A stretch of DNA of 8,198 nt, taken from a bacterium. GTDB lineage: Bacteria > Eremiobacterota > Eremiobacteria > Baltobacterales > Baltobacteraceae. The stretch is from positions 1 through 8,198 of the forward strand of contig JAJXXM010000246.1 in assembly GCA_021781095.1 (NCBI GenBank). The letters run 5' to 3'. Below are positions 6,178 through 8,198 of this stretch, in pieces. The position numbers were made by a program, and so were the translations under genes. Positions within the stretch are counted from its first letter, which is position 1. Each line of letters starts with the position of its first letter. A model generated the notes under the pieces. It had not been told where the DNA came from, made no database searches, and saw only the letters and a program-made list of their open reading frames with translations.

Positions 6178-7145
6178 CGAAGGCGATGTTCGATGATGAG
6201 ATCGCCTTCGAGGTGGACGTGCGGATCCTGCCGACCTGGCGGCGGCACGCGCGCATCGTCGCATCGTTCGACGCCCTTGCGATCGGCGAGGCGATGCGCA
6301 TCGTCAGCGATCACGAACCGCGCCCGCTCAAGAGCGACTTCGAACGGTTACGACCTGGACAATTCGTCTGGCTGCAGAGCATGCTCGGCAACGACACGTG
6401 GGAAGTTTTGCTGCGGCGCATCGGTGAATCGCCGGTCGAGATGCTCGCGGATCTTCTCGCACGCAGCGCGATCTTTTCGACGGCGAGGGCCGCCACGATC
6501 GAAGCCCTGGAACGCGCGGCAACGCAACGCGAGATCGCGCGCAACGAATCGATCTGCGAGCAAGGAACGCCGTGGCCGTACCTCGGCCTCGTCTTGCGCG
6601 GCGGCCTGCGCGCGATCGTCACCTCGCCGCTCGGCCGAGAACACGCGCTCTACGACGTACTCTCCGGTGAATCGTTCGGCATTCTCGATACGATCGACGG
6701 CGGCGTCGCTTCGGCGCGAATGATCGGCATCACCGAGAGCACGCGGGTAGCGATCTTCCCTCGCTCGGTCGTCCGCTCGATCCTCCAGGACGACATGCGC
6801 GTCGCGCGCGCGATCAACGCACAACTCGCACAACGGCTACGAATGGTGATCGACCGCTTCACCGCGCAAACGTCCTTACCCACGATCGGGCGCGTGGCCG
6901 GCGCGCTGCTGCCGTACGCTTCGCCCGAAGCGGGGCTTTCAAAGGCGTTACCGAGCCTGGAAGGCATGACCCAAGGCGATCTCGCCGTCGCAGCGGGAAC
7001 GGTGAAAGAGGTCGTCAATCGTACGCTCGCCGAGCTCGAAGCGGGCGGAGCGATCGAACGCGTCGCGGGGCGCATCGTCCGCCTCAATCGCGAAGCGTTA
7101 ACCCAGATCGTGAACAACGCGTTCCCAGGTGAAGCCGTCGGCTAA
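6168..7145 (+). CDS. Crp/Fnr-family transcription regulator with N-terminal DUF2249 domain
   Basis: This 325-residue protein combines three parts. Residues about 15-86 match DUF2249: DVRILPTWRRHARIVASFDAL, then the hallmark SDHEPRPL, then RPGQFVW and a closing WEVLLRRIG. Residues about 88-225 form a cyclic-nucleotide-binding-type beta-roll and dimerisation helix. Residues about 267-313 form a Crp winged helix (MTQGDLAVAAGTVKEVVNRTLAELEAGGAIER). The FNR cysteine cluster is absent: Cys130 is the only cysteine. In the phosphate-binding cassette, GESFGILDTIDGGVASARMIG lacks the Glu and Arg that contact cAMP in E. coli CRP, so the ligand is unlikely to be cAMP. The start is uncertain: GTG 6168 has a weak AAGG 10 nt upstream, while ATG 6186 (319 residues) also keeps DUF2249 intact. 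The gene lies 26 nt behind the pump operon and converges on oxidase genes. It is probably a DNA-binding regulator of one or both; the signal is unknown. Confidence 0.9.
   Translation: MRHTKAMFDDEIAFEVDVRILPTWRRHARIVASFDALAIGEAMRIVSDHEPRPLKSDFERLRPGQFVWLQSMLGNDTWEVLLRRIGESPVEMLADLLARSAIFSTARAATIEALERAATQREIARNESICEQGTPWPYLGLVLRGGLRAIVTSPLGREHALYDVLSGESFGILDTIDGGVASARMIGITESTRVAIFPRSVVRSILQDDMRVARAINAQLAQRLRMVIDRFTAQTSLPTIGRVAGALLPYASPEAGLSKALPSLEGMTQGDLAVAAGTVKEVVNRTLAELEAGGAIERVAGRIVRLNREALTQIVNNAFPGEAVG
6178..6210 (+). repeat. Perfect 10-bp inverted repeat spanning the crp-like gene start
   Basis: CGAAGGCGAT (6178-6187) is repeated in inverted form as ATCGCCTTCG (6201-6210) with 13 nt between. 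The left arm contains the start of the ATG at 6186. Half-site centres are 23 bp apart, about two helical turns, which suits a dimeric DNA-binding protein such as the encoded regulator. As RNA it would form a hairpin that hides ATG 6186. No T-run follows, so it is not a terminator. Whether it is functional is inference. Confidence 0.45.
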
Positions 7146-7588
7146 CCGCCGTTTCCGAACGATACGCCGAAGCCGCGCGCTGCGGCGACGGCCATGAACA
7201 GCATCGCGCCGCCGACGATCCACCCAAGCCCCGCCGCGTAGTTCTCGGCGGAAGCGGTGGCGAGTGCGCCGAGCGCGACCAGGAGCAGATGTTCGAGCAC
7301 GTGACCGGTGGGATGCGCCTCGAAATAGTTATACGCCGACGGCCACATCGCAAACATCGCCACCATCGGTGCGAGGAGCGCCGGCACGAGCCAAAACGCA
7401 CTGCCCCCTTGCGAACCACGCTCGCGTGCGGTGATAAAAATGCCGCCGAGCGCGCCGCCTGCAAGCAGACCCGCATGCAGGAGATGGTGCTGCCAGATCG
7501 GGAGTTCGGCGTGACGGTCGAGGAACGGCACCAGCGCAGCGACGAGCGTAACTGCGAGAACGAGGATGCCGAACGCTCGCGGCTTCAC
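7142..7588 (-). CDS. Small five-helix membrane protein coupled to cytochrome oxidase subunit I
   Basis: This 148-residue protein starts at GTG 7588, overlapping the upstream oxidase stop by 4 nt (GTGA). The minus strand has GGGGAG (complement of 7595-7600) 6 nt before it. The frame is open further upstream but reads there as Arg-rich non-protein sequence inside the oxidase gene. About five hydrophobic helices are visible, near 5-23, 37-54, 66-84, 97-115 and 118-138. Histidines cluster at membrane edges: WQHHLLH (His34, 35, 38) before helix 2, and HPTGHVLEH (His92, 96, 100) entering helix 4. This spacing recalls CtaG-type oxidase assembly proteins (Caa3_CtaG), although those are nearly twice as long. 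I do not recognise the family with confidence. The tight coupling suggests an extra oxidase subunit, or a factor for copper or heme insertion. The real gene is well supported; the function is not. Confidence 0.75.
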   Translation of the reverse strand: MKPRAFGILVLAVTLVAALVPFLDRHAELPIWQHHLLHAGLLAGGALGGIFITARERGSQGGSAFWLVPALLAPMVAMFAMWPSAYNYFEAHPTGHVLEHLLLVALGALATASAENYAAGLGWIVGGAMLFMAVAAARGFGVSFGNGG

Positions 7589-8198
7589 ACCGCGCTCCCC
7601 ACGGCTCGCATACGCGCGAGACGAACGCCTTCGACGAGCGCCGCGAGAACGCCGACGAGAATCAGCAGTGCGCCGACGGTCGCGATCCCCGCCCAGAACG
7701 GGCCCGGCGCGGGTTCGACTGCATAACGGCGCGGGACCCCCGCCGCACCGGCGACGTAAAACGAGAGCAAGAAGAGCGCGCCGCCACCGAAGATTCCGAG
7801 GCCGACGATCCAGCGCACGAGCGCGTTCGAAGCGGCTTCGGCACGCTGCTCTAACGAGACGAAGACCCATCCAAGGATGAACAGAAAAACGCCTTCGAGG
7901 AGATAGGTGTGGAAGTGTGCGGGCACCCAGAGCGTGTTATGCAAATCGACGTTGAAGGGGATCGTCGCATCGAGAATCGCCGCGCTCCCCCCGACGATCC
8001 ACCCGATCATTCCGGCGAAGAAGAACATCGACCCCAACGTCCATTTCATGCCGGAGCGATGGATGAGCATGAGCCCGCCGAAGACCGTCACGACGACCAC
8101 CGGAACGGCAGCGAGATACGAACTGATCTCGCCGATATATTGCACCGCCGGCCACTGAACGAAGTCCATGTAGAGATGGTGGAAATACGCAATGATGA
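7585..8198 (-). CDS. Cytochrome c oxidase subunit I, B-type (ba3/b(o/a)3-like), partial, C-terminal 203 residues
   Basis: This is the C-terminal part of a heme-copper oxygen reductase catalytic subunit; the start lies beyond the right edge. The visible sequence begins IIAYFHHLYMDFVQW, where the His-His pair (8181-8176) supplies two CuB ligands. After a helix with ISSYLAAVPVVVVTVFG comes HNTLWVPAHFHTYLLEG. Its two histidines (7917-7915 and 7911-7909) are the expected axial ligands of the high-spin and low-spin hemes. About five to six transmembrane helices are visible. The FHHLYMDF and WVPAHFH forms fit the B family (Thermus ba3-like, SoxB-like) rather than A-type, cbb3 or NorB enzymes. It transfers electrons from cytochrome c or a similar donor to O2 and pumps protons across the inner membrane. 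Helix VI with the cross-linked Tyr-His is outside the window. The 3' end overlaps the small membrane protein gene by 4 nt, so the two are co-expressed. Confidence 0.93.
   Translation of the reverse strand, partial: IIAYFHHLYMDFVQWPAVQYIGEISSYLAAVPVVVVTVFGGLMLIHRSGMKWTLGSMFFFAGMIGWIVGGSAAILDATIPFNVDLHNTLWVPAHFHTYLLEGVFLFILGWVFVSLEQRAEAASNALVRWIVGLGIFGGGALFLLSFYVAGAAGVPRRYAVEPAPGPFWAGIATVGALLILVGVLAALVEGVRLARMRAVGSAV

Noticed and set aside
6178..6210. Inverted repeat read as an intrinsic terminator after the pump operon
   Set aside because: No T-rich tract follows either arm on either strand, and it lies at or inside the start of the next gene.
4786..6264. Long minus-strand open frame (492 codons) opposite the tolC-like gene
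   Set aside because: It is the antisense shadow of a GC-rich coding sequence: Arg/Gly/Ala-rich, no family pattern, and it spans two well-supported plus-strand genes.
7589..7870. Upstream extension of the small membrane protein into the oxidase gene
   Set aside because: Those 94 codons translate to Arg-rich sequence opposite in frame to the conserved oxidase; the GTG at 7588 has an SD and the expected GTGA overlap.

Overview
The window is GC-rich, densely coded bacterial DNA. Genes overlap or nearly touch, GTG starts are common, and there is no sign of mobile elements, tRNA or rRNA genes, or CRISPR. The host is a diderm: it encodes a tripartite RND efflux pump with a lipoprotein adaptor and a TolC-type outer-membrane channel. 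It also encodes an aerobic respiratory oxidase of the heme-copper B type. The style (very short intergenic gaps, Ala/Arg/Asp-rich proteins, Thr-Pro/Ala-Pro after the signal peptide) resembles uncultured GC-rich phyla such as Eremiobacterota/Vulcanimicrobiota. That is only an impression, and the taxon cannot be fixed from this sequence.

Layout. Bases 24-6141 (+) form one tightly coupled operon: a small DUF2892/YgaP-type membrane protein (24-269), a periplasmic adaptor lipoprotein (259-1407), an RND permease with an unusual 109-residue C-terminal tail (1404-4841), and a TolC-family outer-membrane protein (4834-6141). Each start codon overlaps the previous stop (by 11, 4 and 8 nt), so the four proteins are probably made together. 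A Crp/Fnr-family regulator follows on the same strand after 26 nt (6168-7145). It carries an N-terminal DUF2249 domain, which is the most unusual gene architecture here. On the opposite strand, converging with a 4-nt stop-stop overlap, lie a small histidine-bearing membrane protein (7142-7588) and the C-terminal part of a B-type cytochrome c oxidase subunit I (7585-8198), which runs off the right edge.

How the genes may work together. The adaptor, permease and TolC protein make a complete envelope-spanning exporter whose substrate cannot be read from sequence. The DUF2892 protein is a probable accessory membrane component. The DUF2249-Crp protein is the obvious candidate regulator for the pump operon, the convergent oxidase genes, or both. 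It lacks the cysteine set of an FNR iron-sulfur sensor and the usual cAMP contacts, so its signal is open and may enter through DUF2249.

The points most worth following up are the DUF2249-Crp fusion, the inverted repeat covering its start, the single-carboxylate proton relay site and C-terminal tail of the permease, and the small oxidase-linked membrane protein.
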